From JADKAV01 sp037046735 (lineage in GTDB: Bacteria > Actinomycetota > Actinomycetes > S36-B12 > UBA10799): DNA of 64,000 bases. The notes beneath the pieces were generated by a model. It searched no databases, was not told the DNA's origin, and saw only the letters and a program-made list of their open reading frames with translations. Shown in pieces: positions 26,683 through 35,563 of the stretch. A program made the position numbers and the translations under genes. Each line of letters starts with the position of its first letter. Position 1 is the stretch's first letter. The stretch is from contig JBAOHC010000027.1 of NCBI GenBank assembly GCA_037046735.1, positions 992,001 through 1,056,000 on the forward strand, in the 5' to 3' direction.

Positions 26683-26688
26683 AGTGTA
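26683..26688 (-). promoter_or_regulatory. -10 box of leaderless promoter for the small membrane protein
   Basis: TACACT 6 nt before ATG 26676. Confidence 0.4.
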
Positions 26689-26740
26689 GGCCTTGGCATC
26701 GGCGAGGTCGAGTATCCGCCGGCGGGATGCACCGCCCTGC

Positions 26741-27595
26741 TCAGCCCCGGAACCGGCGCGCCCGCTGCGCCTGCTGCGCCATCTCAGCAGGGTCTGGATA
26801 ACCGACCTCGACCAGCGCCAGTCCGTGCGCAGCGGCGGTGGCGAACTGCGGCTCGCGGCGCCGCTGGGCCAACACCTGGGCCAGGTGCTCGGCGACCGCC
26901 CCACCCTCACCGACCACGATGAGCGCCCCGACGATGGCGCGCACCATGGAATGACAAAAGGCGTCGGCGGCGATGTCCACGACCACCAGATCGGGATCCC
27001 GCGGATCGGTGCGACGATGCACGGATGCAGCCCGCACGGTGCGCACAGTGGACGCCTCCGGTCGGGGTTTGCAGAAGGCAGCGAAGTCGTGCTCCCCGAT
27101 GAGCACTCCAACGGCCCGGTCCATGGCGGCGACGTCGAGGCCCCGGCGGCGCTGCAGCACGCTACCTCGCGCGCGCGGGTCCAACAACCCGGAGTCGCTG
27201 ATCAGATACTCGTATCGGCGGAACAGCGCACTGAAGCGGGCGTCGAAACCCGCCGGTGCGACGCCAGCCGAGCGGATCCGCACATCGTCGGGCAACACTG
27301 CGTTCAACCGACGAAGGCAGGCCGAATCCCCGGGCCATGCCTCGACCGGTAGATCGATGTGACATACCTGGCCGAGGGCATGCACGCCCGCATCGGTGCG
27401 GCCAGCGACCACGACGCGCGCCCCGGTCACTCGCAGCACCCGGGCCACTGCAGTGACCAGTTCGCCGGCCACGGTGCGCTGACCTGGCTGCACGGCCCAT
27501 CCGGAGAATCCGGCACCGTCATAGGCCAGATCCAGCCGGACGCGCAACAGCCCGCCACGATCCGCGGCGGGCTGTTGGTTGATCGCGTCAGGCAT
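26741..27595 (-). CDS. truA: tRNA pseudouridine synthase A
   Basis: 284 residues. LDLAYDGAGFSGWAVQPGQRT near the N-terminus, catalytic aspartate in AGRTDAGVHALGQ, and ALFRRYEYLI, FCHSMVRAIVGAL motifs of TruA. Modifies positions 38–40 of tRNA anticodon arms. ATG 27595 overlaps the end of rplQ by 8 nt, the usual alpha-operon neighbour in actinobacteria; the longer in-frame start lies inside rplQ and is rejected. Confidence 0.96.
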   Translation of the reverse strand: MPDAINQQPAADRGGLLRVRLDLAYDGAGFSGWAVQPGQRTVAGELVTAVARVLRVTGARVVVAGRTDAGVHALGQVCHIDLPVEAWPGDSACLRRLNAVLPDDVRIRSAGVAPAGFDARFSALFRRYEYLISDSGLLDPRARGSVLQRRRGLDVAAMDRAVGVLIGEHDFAAFCKPRPEASTVRTVRAASVHRRTDPRDPDLVVVDIAADAFCHSMVRAIVGALIVVGEGGAVAEHLAQVLAQRRREPQFATAAAHGLALVEVGYPDPAEMAQQAQRARRFRG

Positions 27596-28196
27596 CCTTG
27601 GCGGGTTGCTCCTTGAGACCTTCAACCGCATCGACCTCGGCCTGCTCCTGGGCGGCCTTGATCTCGGCGGCATTCTCGGCCTGCGCCTCGGGCGACTCGG
27701 CAGCCGCCTCAGCAGCATCAATCGCCTCGTCCGCGGCGGCCTCGACCTCGTCGTTGACCTCCTGAGCCAGCGGCTTAGCCGCGGCGTCGCGGGCTGCCCG
27801 CTGGGCGGCCGACTCGGCCTCCTTGACGACGGCCTCGGCCATCGGCTCCACGAGCTCGATCACGGCCATGGGCGCGTTGTCGCCCTTGCGGCGACCGATC
27901 TTGGTGATGCGGGTGTACCCACCGGGACGGCCGGCGTACTGCGGGCCGATCTCAGTGAAGAGTTCGTGCACCACCTGCTTGTCCCGGATGACGGTCATCA
28001 CCCGGCGCCTGGCGTGCAGATCTCCGCGTTTGGCGAACGTCACCATGCGGTCGGCCAGCGGGCTCAGCCGCTTGGCCTTGGCCTCGGTGGTAGTGATGCG
28101 GCCGTGCTGGAACAAGGCGGTGGCCAGGTTGGACAGCATCAACCGCTCGTGCGCCGGACCGCCACCCAAGCGGGGGCCCTTCGACGGCTGTGGCAT
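27588..28196 (-). CDS. rplQ: 50S ribosomal protein L17 with long acidic Ala/Glu tail
   Basis: 202 residues. The first ~120 are canonical L17 (RLGGGPAHERLMLSNLATAL, GGYTRITKIGRRKGDNAPMA). About 80 further residues are rich in Ala and Glu (AEAAAESPEAQAENAAEIKA), probably disordered and solvent exposed. Such tails occur in some actinobacterial L17 proteins; their role is unknown. Last ribosomal gene of the alpha operon, overlapping truA. Confidence 0.96.
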   Translation of the reverse strand: MPQPSKGPRLGGGPAHERLMLSNLATALFQHGRITTTEAKAKRLSPLADRMVTFAKRGDLHARRRVMTVIRDKQVVHELFTEIGPQYAGRPGGYTRITKIGRRKGDNAPMAVIELVEPMAEAVVKEAESAAQRAARDAAAKPLAQEVNDEVEAAADEAIDAAEAAAESPEAQAENAAEIKAAQEQAEVDAVEGLKEQPAKDA

Positions 28197-28228
28197 CGTG
28201 ATTCTCCTTGACTAGCGGGCAGCTCTAC

Positions 28229-29242
28229 TTAGAGCTGCTCGTCCTCGGCGTACTGTTGGTCGTCCTCGGCGTAGAACGTGACAGCCTGCGACGGGTCGAA
28301 CCCGGCGGGGCTGTCCTTGAGGTTCAGGCCCAGGCCGCCGAGGGCGTCCTTGACCTCGTCGATGGACTTCTGCCCGAAGTTGCGGATGTCCATCAGATCG
28401 GCCTCGCTGCGGGTGAGCAGCTCCCCGATGGTGTGCACACCCTCGCGCTTCAAGCAGTTGTAGGACCGCACCGAGAGGTTCAGGGCCTCGATGGGCTGGC
28501 TGAACTGCTCAGCCATGTAGGTGTCGACCTCGGACGGTCCGAGCTCGAGACCCTCTGCCGCAGCATTGAGGTCGCGCGCAAGGCCGAACAACTCGACCAG
28601 TGTCTTGCCGGCACTGGCCACCGCATCGCGGGCCCGCATGCTTGGCTTGGTCTCGACATCGACGATCAGGCGGTCGAAGTCGGTGCGCTGCTCGACACGG
28701 GTCGCTTCCACCTTGTAGGTGACCTTGAGAACCGGCGAGTAGATGGCATCGACCATGATGCGCCCCGCCTGCTTCTCCACCATGGAACCGGCAGCGGCAG
28801 GAACGTAACCGCGGCCCCGCTCCACTGTGAACTCCATGGACAGGGTCGCGCCCTCACCCAGCGTCGCGAGGTGCAACTCGGGGTTGTGGACCTCGACGCC
28901 GGTCGGCGCCTCGATGTCCCCGGCAGTGACCGCACCCGGACCGCTGGCCCGCAGGTACATGGTCACCGGCTCGTCCATCTCGGTGCTGGCGACGATGCCC
29001 TTGATGTTGAGCACGAGTTCGGTGACGTCCTCGGACATGCCGGGAACGGTGCTGAACTCGTGCTGCACGCCGTCGATGCGGATGCTGGTGACCGCTGCGC
29101 CCGGGATGGACGACAGCAGGGTGCGGCGCAGGCTGTTGCCCAACGTGTACCCGAAGCCCGGCTCGAGTGGCTCCAGCACGAAGCGGGAGCGGGTCTCGGA
29201 GACGAACTCCTCGGTCAGGACAGGCCGACTGGCAATCTGCAC
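28229..29242 (-). CDS. rpoA: DNA-directed RNA polymerase subunit alpha
   Basis: 337 residues: N-terminal dimerisation domain (FVLEPLEPGFGYTLGNSLRR TLLSSIPG) and C-terminal domain (SVRSYNCLKREGVHTIGELL, IRNFGQKSIDEVKDAL) joined by a linker, with an acidic end. Assembles core polymerase and contacts activators and UP elements. Lies between rpsD and rplQ as usual. Confidence 0.98.
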   Translation of the reverse strand: MQIASRPVLTEEFVSETRSRFVLEPLEPGFGYTLGNSLRRTLLSSIPGAAVTSIRIDGVQHEFSTVPGMSEDVTELVLNIKGIVASTEMDEPVTMYLRASGPGAVTAGDIEAPTGVEVHNPELHLATLGEGATLSMEFTVERGRGYVPAAAGSMVEKQAGRIMVDAIYSPVLKVTYKVEATRVEQRTDFDRLIVDVETKPSMRARDAVASAGKTLVELFGLARDLNAAAEGLELGPSEVDTYMAEQFSQPIEALNLSVRSYNCLKREGVHTIGELLTRSEADLMDIRNFGQKSIDEVKDALGGLGLNLKDSPAGFDPSQAVTFYAEDDQQYAEDEQL

Positions 29243-29300
29243 TTGTGTTCTTCCCTCCTTGGGCGACCGCTATATGACGCCCTCGAAATGATGGTTGGGG

Positions 29301-29927
29301 TTACTTGGAGTAGAGCTCGACAATCAACTGCTCCTGGACCAACGTGTCAATCTGCTCACGCTTGGGCAGGGCATGGACCAGAACGCGGAAGTGCGACGGG
29401 ATGACCTCGAGCCACGCCGGCACCTCACGGTCGCCGGCCTCGGCGTGGGCCACTACGAACGGCGTCATCTCGCGCGACTTGTTGCGCACCTCGACGATGT
29501 CGTTCGGTGAGACCCGGTAGGAGGGGATGTCCACCTTTTTGCCGTTCACAGTGATGTGACCGTGCCGCACGAGTTGGCGTGCCATGTCGCGGCTCTTGGC
29601 GAACCCGGCGCGGTACACGACGTTGTCCAACCTGCTCTCCAGGATGGTGAGCAGGTTCTCACCTGTCTTGCCCTGCTTGCGGTTGGCCTCTTCGTAGTAG
29701 CTGCGGAACTGCTTCTCGAGCACTCCGTAGATGCGCGCGGCCTTCTGCTTCTCGCGCTTCTGGAGCAGGTACTCGCTCTCCTTGGTGCGGTTGCGGCCGT
29801 GCTGGCCCGGCGGGTAAGGGCGCTTCTCGACCGGGCAAGCCGGCGAGTCGCACTTCGCGCCTTTGAGGAACAATTTGGTCTTTTCGCGGCGGCACCGCTT
29901 GCAGTCCGCCCCGGTGTAACGTGCCAT
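29301..29927 (-). CDS. rpsD: 30S ribosomal protein S4
   Basis: 208 residues. The four-cysteine zinc form: CKRCRREKTKLFLKGAKC followed by a CPVEKRPYPPGQHG segment. The S4 RNA-binding domain is LDNVVYRAGFAKSRDMARQL with GHITVNGKKVDIPSYRV. Primary 16S-binding protein nucleating 30S assembly, and in many bacteria the alpha-operon repressor. Confidence 0.98.
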   Translation of the reverse strand: MARYTGADCKRCRREKTKLFLKGAKCDSPACPVEKRPYPPGQHGRNRTKESEYLLQKREKQKAARIYGVLEKQFRSYYEEANRKQGKTGENLLTILESRLDNVVYRAGFAKSRDMARQLVRHGHITVNGKKVDIPSYRVSPNDIVEVRNKSREMTPFVVAHAEAGDREVPAWLEVIPSHFRVLVHALPKREQIDTLVQEQLIVELYSK

Positions 29928-29947
29928 CTCTTAGATACTCCTGGCTA

Positions 29948-30343
29948 TCAGACGCGACGCCGCTTGGGCGGACGGCATCCATTGTGGGGAACGGGGGTGA
30001 CGTCCTGGATCGTGCCGACCTCCAGGCCAGTGGCCTGCAGGGATCGGATGGCCGTCTCGCGACCGGACCCGGGACCCTTGACGAACACGTCGACCTTGCG
30101 CATGCCGTTGTCCATCGCCCGACGGGCAGCGGCCTCAGCAGCCATCTGGGCGGCGTACGGAGTCGACTTGCGCGAACCCTTGAAACCGACCTGGCCGGAC
30201 GACGACCAGGCGATAACCGCACCCTGGGGGTCGGTGATGCTGACGATCGTGTTGTTGAATGTGCTCTTGATGTGAGCGTGACCGTAGGCCACGTTCTTCT
30301 TCTCTTTGCGGCGCGGTTTCTTCGCGCCCTTCTGGGGTGCCAT
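29948..30343 (-). CDS. rpsK: 30S ribosomal protein S11
   Basis: 131 residues: basic N-terminus (GAKKPRRKEKKN), NTIVSITDPQGAVIAWSSSG, GFKGSRKSTPYAAQMAAEAA and the C-terminal DVTPVPHNGCRPPKRRRV typical of S11. Platform protein near the mRNA exit. In the alpha operon between S13 and S4. Confidence 0.98.
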   Translation of the reverse strand: MAPQKGAKKPRRKEKKNVAYGHAHIKSTFNNTIVSITDPQGAVIAWSSSGQVGFKGSRKSTPYAAQMAAEAAARRAMDNGMRKVDVFVKGPGSGRETAIRSLQATGLEVGTIQDVTPVPHNGCRPPKRRRV

Positions 30344-30369
30344 GGATGCTCAGACTCCTGCTCGAATGC

Positions 30370-30747
30370 TCACTTGCCGACCTTCTTCTTGCCCGCGACC
30401 GTCTTGCGCTTGCCCTTGCGGGTGCGTGCGTTGGTGTGGGTGCGTTGGCCGCGGACAGGCAGTCCGCGACGGTGCCGAAGCCCCTGGTAGGAGCCGATCT
30501 CCACCTTGCGCCGAATGTCGGCCTGCACCTCACGGCGCAAGTCACCCTCAGTCTGGAAGTGGGCCTCGATGTAGTCGCGCAGGGCGATGACGTCGGCCTC
30601 GGACAGGTCACGAACACGGATGTTCGGGTCGATACCGGTGGCTGCCAATGCCTGCTGAGCGCGGGATCGGCCAACCCCGAAAATGTATGTCAGGCCGATC
30701 TCGACGCGCTTCTCACGCGGCAGATCGACCCCCACAATGCGTGCCAT
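30370..30747 (-). CDS. rpsM: 30S ribosomal protein S13
   Basis: 125 residues: ARIVGVDLPREKRVEIGLTY, the helix-hairpin-helix region, and RHRRGLPVRGQRTHTNARTR near the lysine-rich end that contacts P-site tRNA. Helps form intersubunit bridges in the 30S head. Confidence 0.98.
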   Translation of the reverse strand: MARIVGVDLPREKRVEIGLTYIFGVGRSRAQQALAATGIDPNIRVRDLSEADVIALRDYIEAHFQTEGDLRREVQADIRRKVEIGSYQGLRHRRGLPVRGQRTHTNARTRKGKRKTVAGKKKVGK

Positions 30748-30894
30748 AGGGCAGTTCTCCTACTGGTTGACGAAGGTGTGGTGGCGTCGTCGGTCCCACC
30801 GCCCTGGTGGGTCCCCGGCCTTCGAATCCCGGGGGTGGCGTCTGGCAGCTCTATGGCTTCGAGCGCCAGGTTCGGACGACGTCAAATCCAGGGG

Positions 30895-31008
30895 TCAGCC
30901 CTGGCGCTGCTTGTGGCGAGGGTTCTCGCAGATCACCATGACGCGACCATTCCTGCGAATCACCTTGCACTTGTCGCAGACCTTCTTGACGCTCGGTTGA
31001 ACCTTCAT
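30895..31008 (-). CDS. rpmJ: 50S ribosomal protein L36
   Basis: 37 residues on the minus strand from ATG 31008. Zinc-ribbon ligands are intact: VCDKCKVIRRNGRVMVIC with ENPRHKQRQG at the end (C-x2-C, C, H), the zinc-binding form of L36. Lies between infA and rpsM in the standard order. Confidence 0.96.
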   Translation of the reverse strand: MKVQPSVKKVCDKCKVIRRNGRVMVICENPRHKQRQG

Positions 31009-31026
31009 GGGTGTCCTACTTAATCC

Positions 31027-31248
31027 TCACTTGTACCGGTAGACGATGCGTCCCCGGGTCAAGTCGTAGGGCGAGAGCTCCACGACCACACGGTCATCCG
31101 GAAGGATCCGGATGTAATGCATGCGCATCTTGCCTGAGATGTGGGCCAGGACCTTGTGGCCGTTGTCCAACTCGACCCGGAACATTGCATTGGGTAGTGA
31201 CTCGATGATCGTGCCTTCGAGCTCGATCGCGTCGTCCTTCTTACCCAT
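31027..31248 (-). CDS. infA: Translation initiation factor IF-1
   Basis: 73 residues, a single OB fold: IELEGTIIESLPNAMFRVEL, GHKVLAHISGKMRMHYIRIL, LTRGRIVYRYK. Binds the 30S A site during initiation. First gene of the infA–rpmJ–rpsM–rpsK–rpsD–rpoA–rplQ–truA unit; a 125-nt gap separates it from map. Confidence 0.98.
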   Translation of the reverse strand: MGKKDDAIELEGTIIESLPNAMFRVELDNGHKVLAHISGKMRMHYIRILPDDRVVVELSPYDLTRGRIVYRYK

Positions 31249-31314
31249 GCGTGAACCAGATCTTTCTCAGGGGATGTATGGCATGCGTGCAGAACCGCAG
31301 TTCCGCACTTTTCG

Positions 31315-31320
31315 AGTGTA
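31315..31320 (-). promoter_or_regulatory. Possible -10 box for the infA/alpha operon
   Basis: TACACT in the 125-nt map–infA gap, about 67 nt before infA. The matching -35 region (around 31338–31343) is poor. Confidence 0.3.
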
Positions 31321-31373
31321 CGCTACGCGCCGTTGTCCGGAATAGAGGGGTATGCGGGCGTATCGCGGATGCG

Positions 31374-32198
31374 TCAGTTGAACGCCGACACCTGCACACC
31401 CAACGCGCCCAGCTCGCCCGCTCCGCCGTCCCGGGCCGTGAGCACCCACGGCCCGGTGCTGGTCACGGCCACGGTGTGCTCCCAATGGGCGGCCAGCGAA
31501 CCGTCCATCGTCACCACCGTCCAGTCGTCCTCCAGAGTGGTGTTCTCCGCCGCACCGAGGGTGATCATGGGCTCGATGGCGATGACCAGCCCCGGCACCA
31601 GGTGCGGACCTTTTCCCGACGGTCCGACATTGGGCACGTCCGGGGCCATATGCATCTGCGTGCCGATGCCGTGCCCGACGTAGTTGCGCACGATGCCGTA
31701 GTCGTGAGCGGCTCCCCGCACGACCTGCTCGACCGCCGCGCCGATGTCGGTGAGCCGACCTCCGGGCCGGGCGTGCGCCAACCCGTGCCACAGCGCGCAA
31801 CGAGTGGTGTCGGACAACTCGGTGGCACCCCGGCCCACCTGCCCGACCGCGCAGGTCACCGCGGCGTCGCCGTGCCAGCCGGCGAGGATCGCTCCGCAAT
31901 CGACGCTGACCAGCGAACCCTCGGGAATCGGCTCGTCGGTGGGGATGCCGTGCACGATCGCATTGTCGATGCTCACGCAGATGCTCGCGGGGTACCCGTA
32001 GTAGCCCAGGAAGGACGGGACAGCCCCGGCCGAACGAATGACCTCCTCGGCGATCGCGTCGAGGACCTTGCCGGTGACCCCGGGCTGCACAGCGGCCACG
32101 ACCGCCTCCAGCGCGTCGGCGACCACCAACCCGGCCGCGCGCATCAGGTGAATCTGCTCGTCGGTCTTGATCTGCAGTTTCGGAGCCCGATGGAACAC
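31374..32198 (-). CDS. map: Methionine aminopeptidase, type I
   Basis: 274 residues with all five metal ligands in order: SVDCGAIL (Asp), HGDAAVTCAV (Asp), NYVGHGIGTQMH (His), AIEPMITLG (Glu) and HWEHTVAVT (Glu). Removes the initiator Met after deformylase. Starts immediately after the adk stop; the secY–adk–map order is conserved. Confidence 0.97.
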   Translation of the reverse strand: MFHRAPKLQIKTDEQIHLMRAAGLVVADALEAVVAAVQPGVTGKVLDAIAEEVIRSAGAVPSFLGYYGYPASICVSIDNAIVHGIPTDEPIPEGSLVSVDCGAILAGWHGDAAVTCAVGQVGRGATELSDTTRCALWHGLAHARPGGRLTDIGAAVEQVVRGAAHDYGIVRNYVGHGIGTQMHMAPDVPNVGPSGKGPHLVPGLVIAIEPMITLGAAENTTLEDDWTVVTMDGSLAAHWEHTVAVTSTGPWVLTARDGGAGELGALGVQVSAFN

Positions 32199-32765
32199 TT
32201 AGGCCTCCAGCGCGCTCAGCAGCCGCTCGGTGACCTCGTCCATGGCGCCCATCCCGTCGACCTGCACCAGCAGACCCCGCTGGGAGTAGACCCGCACGAG
32301 TGGCTCGGTTTGCTCGGCGTACACATCCATCCGGCGCCGGATCACCTCTTCGGTGTCGTCGGCGCGACCCTGTTCCTGCGCCCTGTTGAGCAGCCGGGCC
32401 ACGACCTCGTCGGTGTTCGCCGTGATCTCGACGACCTTGTCCAGGTCCGATCCCAGGCCAGCGAGAATGGTGTCGAGTTCGCCGACCTGCGCCAGCGTGC
32501 GGGGGTAGCCGTCGAGGATGAAGCCCTCGGCCGCGTCCGGCTCGGCCAGGCGGGCAGCGACCATCGAGTTCGTCACCTCGTCGGGGACGTACTCACCGGC
32601 CTCCATGTACCGCTGGGCCTCGAGCCCGAGAGGTGTGCCCGCTGCCAGATTCGCGCGGAAGATCTCGCCTGTGGAGATGTGCGGGACCTGCAGGTGCGCC
32701 GCGATCTTGACCGCCTGCGTTCCCTTACCTGCCCCGGGAGGCCCCATAAGAACCATTCGCATCAT
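32199..32765 (-). CDS. adk: Adenylate kinase (short form without LID zinc insert)
   Basis: 188 residues. P-loop GPPGAGKGTQ, ISTGEIFRANL, ILDGYPRTLAQ and RRRMDVYAEQTEPL. The LID region is the short type lacking the insertion and zinc cysteines, usual for actinobacteria. Balances AMP/ADP/ATP. Start overlaps the secY stop (ATGA), coupling the two. Confidence 0.97.
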   Translation of the reverse strand: MMRMVLMGPPGAGKGTQAVKIAAHLQVPHISTGEIFRANLAAGTPLGLEAQRYMEAGEYVPDEVTNSMVAARLAEPDAAEGFILDGYPRTLAQVGELDTILAGLGSDLDKVVEITANTDEVVARLLNRAQEQGRADDTEEVIRRRMDVYAEQTEPLVRVYSQRGLLVQVDGMGAMDEVTERLLSALEA

Positions 32766-34060
32766 CTCAAGAACCCTTCATAGGATCGCTGTTGCAGTTG
32801 TGCCTCGATCTGCTTCACCGTATCGAGTCCGACACCCACCATGATCAGCAACGAGGTCCCGCCGAAGATGAAGCTCTGCCCGACACCTAATGCCCCAAAG
32901 GCATAAAGCGGGATCACCGCCACGATCGCGAGGTAGATCGAACCCGGGAACGTCAACCGGCTCAGCACGTACGACAAGTACTTCTCGGTGGGTTTGCCGG
33001 CCCGGATGCCCGGGATGAAACCGCCGTACTTCTTCATGTTGTCGCTGACCTCGACCGGGTTGAACGTGATCGAGACATAGAAGTAGGCGAAGAAGATGAT
33101 CATCGCCACATAGAACAGGATGTACAGGGGCTCGGTGCCGGTGGACAGGTTGCGCTGGATCCAGATGCCCCACGAGGCGTTCGTGTTGCCGCTGACCGTT
33201 GCCAGCAGTTGCGGGATGTAGAGCAGGGAGGAGGCGAAGATCACCGGGATGACACCAGCCATGTTGACCTTCAGCGGGATGTAGGTGCTCGCCCCGCCCA
33301 TGAGCCGCGAGCCCACCATCTTCTTGGCGTACTGCACGGGGATCCGGCGCTGAGCCTGCTCCACATAGACGACCGCGCCGATGATGACCACCCCGACCGC
33401 CAGCGTCATGGCCAGCACGAACGCGCCACGGGTCACGTAGATCGAGTAGAACTGCCCCGGCATACCCGCGATGATCGACACGAAGATCAGCAGCGACATA
33501 CCGTTGCCCACCCCGCGGTCGGTGATCAGCTCACCGAACCACATCAGCATTGCGGCACCGGCCGTCATGACCAGGATCATCGTGATGATCAGAGGCACCG
33601 ACTGGTTGGGGATCAGGTTCTCGTTACAGCCCTGGAACAACTGCCCGGGTGAGCGCGCCAGCGAGATGAACGCGGTGGCCTGCAGCACGGACAGACCGAT
33701 GGTCAGATACCGGGTGTACTGGGTCATCTTCGCCTGGCCGGACTGACCCTCTTTACGCAGCGCCTCGAGTCGCGGGATGACCACCGTGAGCAATTGGATA
33801 ATGATGCTGGCCGTGATGTACGGCATGATGCCCAGCGCAAAGACGCTCAACTGCAGCAGCGCGCCGCCGCTGAACAGGTTGATGAGCCCGTAGAACGAGT
33901 TTCCCTCGACCAGCGCCAGACAGTTCTGGATCGCTGTGGAGTCCACGCCCGGAGTGGGGATCACCGCCCCGACCCGGTAAAGGGCGATCAGGCCCAGCGT
34001 GAACAGGATCTTATTGCGCAGGTCCGGAGTCCGGAACGCTGCTGCGAACTGCGATAGCAA
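32762..34060 (-). CDS. secY: Protein translocase subunit SecY
   Basis: 432 residues and ten helices: AFRTPDLRNKILFTLGLIAL at the start, plug and first helix GVDSTAIQNCL, YITASIIIQLLT, and the cytoplasmic C5/C6 region QRRIPVQYAKKMV. The TTG codon at 34060 is chosen: GAGGAGG lies 6 nt upstream and the protein then begins LSQFAAAFRTPDLR as in homologues; the only longer start is an in-frame ATG at 34090. Normally follows rplO directly; here an amine oxidase gene lies between. Confidence 0.96.
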   Translation of the reverse strand: MLSQFAAAFRTPDLRNKILFTLGLIALYRVGAVIPTPGVDSTAIQNCLALVEGNSFYGLINLFSGGALLQLSVFALGIMPYITASIIIQLLTVVIPRLEALRKEGQSGQAKMTQYTRYLTIGLSVLQATAFISLARSPGQLFQGCNENLIPNQSVPLIITMILVMTAGAAMLMWFGELITDRGVGNGMSLLIFVSIIAGMPGQFYSIYVTRGAFVLAMTLAVGVVIIGAVVYVEQAQRRIPVQYAKKMVGSRLMGGASTYIPLKVNMAGVIPVIFASSLLYIPQLLATVSGNTNASWGIWIQRNLSTGTEPLYILFYVAMIIFFAYFYVSITFNPVEVSDNMKKYGGFIPGIRAGKPTEKYLSYVLSRLTFPGSIYLAIVAVIPLYAFGALGVGQSFIFGGTSLLIMVGVGLDTVKQIEAQLQQRSYEGFLR

Positions 34061-34171
34061 AGATCCTCCTCGCGCACTGGTAGCGCGCATGCGACATCGA
34101 CTGGTACTGACCCTGAGGGTAGCAAGGGCGCCGCGCGCTGTGGTGCGGCAGCCGTGGTCGGTGTGCTCGGA

Positions 34172-35476
34172 TTACCGCCCGTATGCCGCTTCGAGCACCT
34201 GACCGGCTTGGGTGACGAGTGCCGCGTCGGTGGCCGGACGCGTCGGTGATGAGCGACCACCGGTGAATCCGAAGAGCACCGGCGCCTGCACCAGGCCCGC
34301 CAGGTTGTACCACTCGGACCAGCGCAGCCCGGGTGCGCGGGTGACGTGCAGGATCTGACGTTGGGGCCACCAGATCCGCTCGTAGCGCAGGAACACCTTC
34401 TCCAGGTTGCCGGTGGTCAGCCCGTCCAGGTAGCTCCGCAGCCAGGTCGGCCAGGGCAAGGCGGGCAGATCCTGCTGCAGGACTGCCAGCGGGACAGCCA
34501 CGATGGCCGCGTCGGCGGTGATGTCGCCAGCAGTCACCGAGTCCCCCACTCGCAGCTGCCGCACCGGGCTGTTCAGGCGGACGTTGAGGTTCTTGGCCAT
34601 CATGGCCGGCACAGCACTGAAACCACCCTGCACAAGTCGGTCCTCGCCCCGGTACACGTTGCCTTCCCACAGGGCTTGGGCGCCAAGGGCGGCTGCGGGC
34701 AGGCCGAACTCAAGGTCGAACTCGCTGTGCTGGACGAGTCTGCGCGCCGCGGTGTCGGCGGTCCAGCCTTGCTGACGCAGCGATCTGCGAGCGCTGACCG
34801 ATCTCGGTGGCTTACGAGCACCTATCGCTTTGGCCGCACGCCAGAGCTCGGATTCCGCCGCCGCGACTCCCGGGGCTGGCCCGCCCGTTGTGAAGTCGCG
34901 GGCAATCGCATCCTCGTAGTCGGTGGGAACCAGCGACAGCCCAGCCGCCTTGACCACGGCCACCATGGGATTGCCGGTGACACCGTGGATCCACGCTGCC
35001 CCCTTCTCTGCCGGCACACCCATGGAGGTATCGGTGAAGACCCGACCGCCGATGCGATCGCGGGCTTCGGCGACGATCACGGTGCGTCCGGCCTCGCGTA
35101 GGACGGTGGCCGCGCGCAGCCCAGCCAACCCCGCGCCAACGACCAACACGGTGCGAGCGCCCGGGATCTGGTCCAGCAGGCGTCGGGCGGCACGCTCGCC
35201 GGAGAGGTATGCGCCGTGCACGGTCGCCGGGTAGTCGGTCGCGGTGTACTCCCCGGCCAGCACGATCCTTGCCTTGATGATCGCTCTGCCGAGTTCCTCA
35301 CGCACCCAGTACGGGGTCCCCGGGGGGAGCGCGGAATACGATCCGCGGGCCCATTCATCGGTGTCCCAGCGGGTGACGACGCTGGCGACGATGTCGGCGT
35401 CAGCCGCGTCGCTGCGTTCGGTGCAGCCGGCCAGGGTCAGCGCCGCCCCTGCCTTGAGAAGGTCGCGCCGGTGCAT
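34172..35476 (-). CDS. Flavin amine oxidase-like protein with circularly permuted order, Tat/lipoprotein leader
   Basis: 434 residues. Starts MHRRDLLKAGAALTLAGC: twin-arginine and lipobox cysteine at 18, suggesting Tat export and lipidation. Motifs that close ordinary flavin amine oxidases come first: VTRWDTDEWARGSYSALPPG (~34–53) and LAGEYTATDYPATVHGAYLS (~73–92). The normal N-terminal Rossmann motif VVGAGLAGLRAATVLREAG (~112–130) with EARDRIGGRVF comes after, then GGFSAVPAMMAKNLNVRLN and VAVPLAVLQ, ending at LFGFTGG...VLEAAYGR, where homologues would continue into the TRW segment. ATG 35476 is 7 nt after TACCGT (leaderless). Sits between rplO and secY. Substrate unknown. Confidence 0.8.
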   Translation of the reverse strand: MHRRDLLKAGAALTLAGCTERSDAADADIVASVVTRWDTDEWARGSYSALPPGTPYWVREELGRAIIKARIVLAGEYTATDYPATVHGAYLSGERAARRLLDQIPGARTVLVVGAGLAGLRAATVLREAGRTVIVAEARDRIGGRVFTDTSMGVPAEKGAAWIHGVTGNPMVAVVKAAGLSLVPTDYEDAIARDFTTGGPAPGVAAAESELWRAAKAIGARKPPRSVSARRSLRQQGWTADTAARRLVQHSEFDLEFGLPAAALGAQALWEGNVYRGEDRLVQGGFSAVPAMMAKNLNVRLNSPVRQLRVGDSVTAGDITADAAIVAVPLAVLQQDLPALPWPTWLRSYLDGLTTGNLEKVFLRYERIWWPQRQILHVTRAPGLRWSEWYNLAGLVQAPVLFGFTGGRSSPTRPATDAALVTQAGQVLEAAYGR

Positions 35477-35483
35477 GGATCCC

Positions 35484-35489
35484 ACGGTA
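35484..35489 (-). promoter_or_regulatory. -10 box of leaderless promoter for the amine oxidase gene
   Basis: TACCGT 7 nt before ATG 35476; no Shine-Dalgarno, so this decides the start over the GTG at 35485. Confidence 0.45.
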
Positions 35490-35563
35490 GGGGCCTGGGA
35501 CGTGCTGTGGCGCTGGCTCCGACGGGTTCGCCCACGTCAGCCACTACGCGCAGAACCGCCCCC

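Noticed and set aside
31251..32783. Plus-strand frame of 510 codons opposite map and adk
   Set aside because: Antisense shadow of two well-conserved enzymes.
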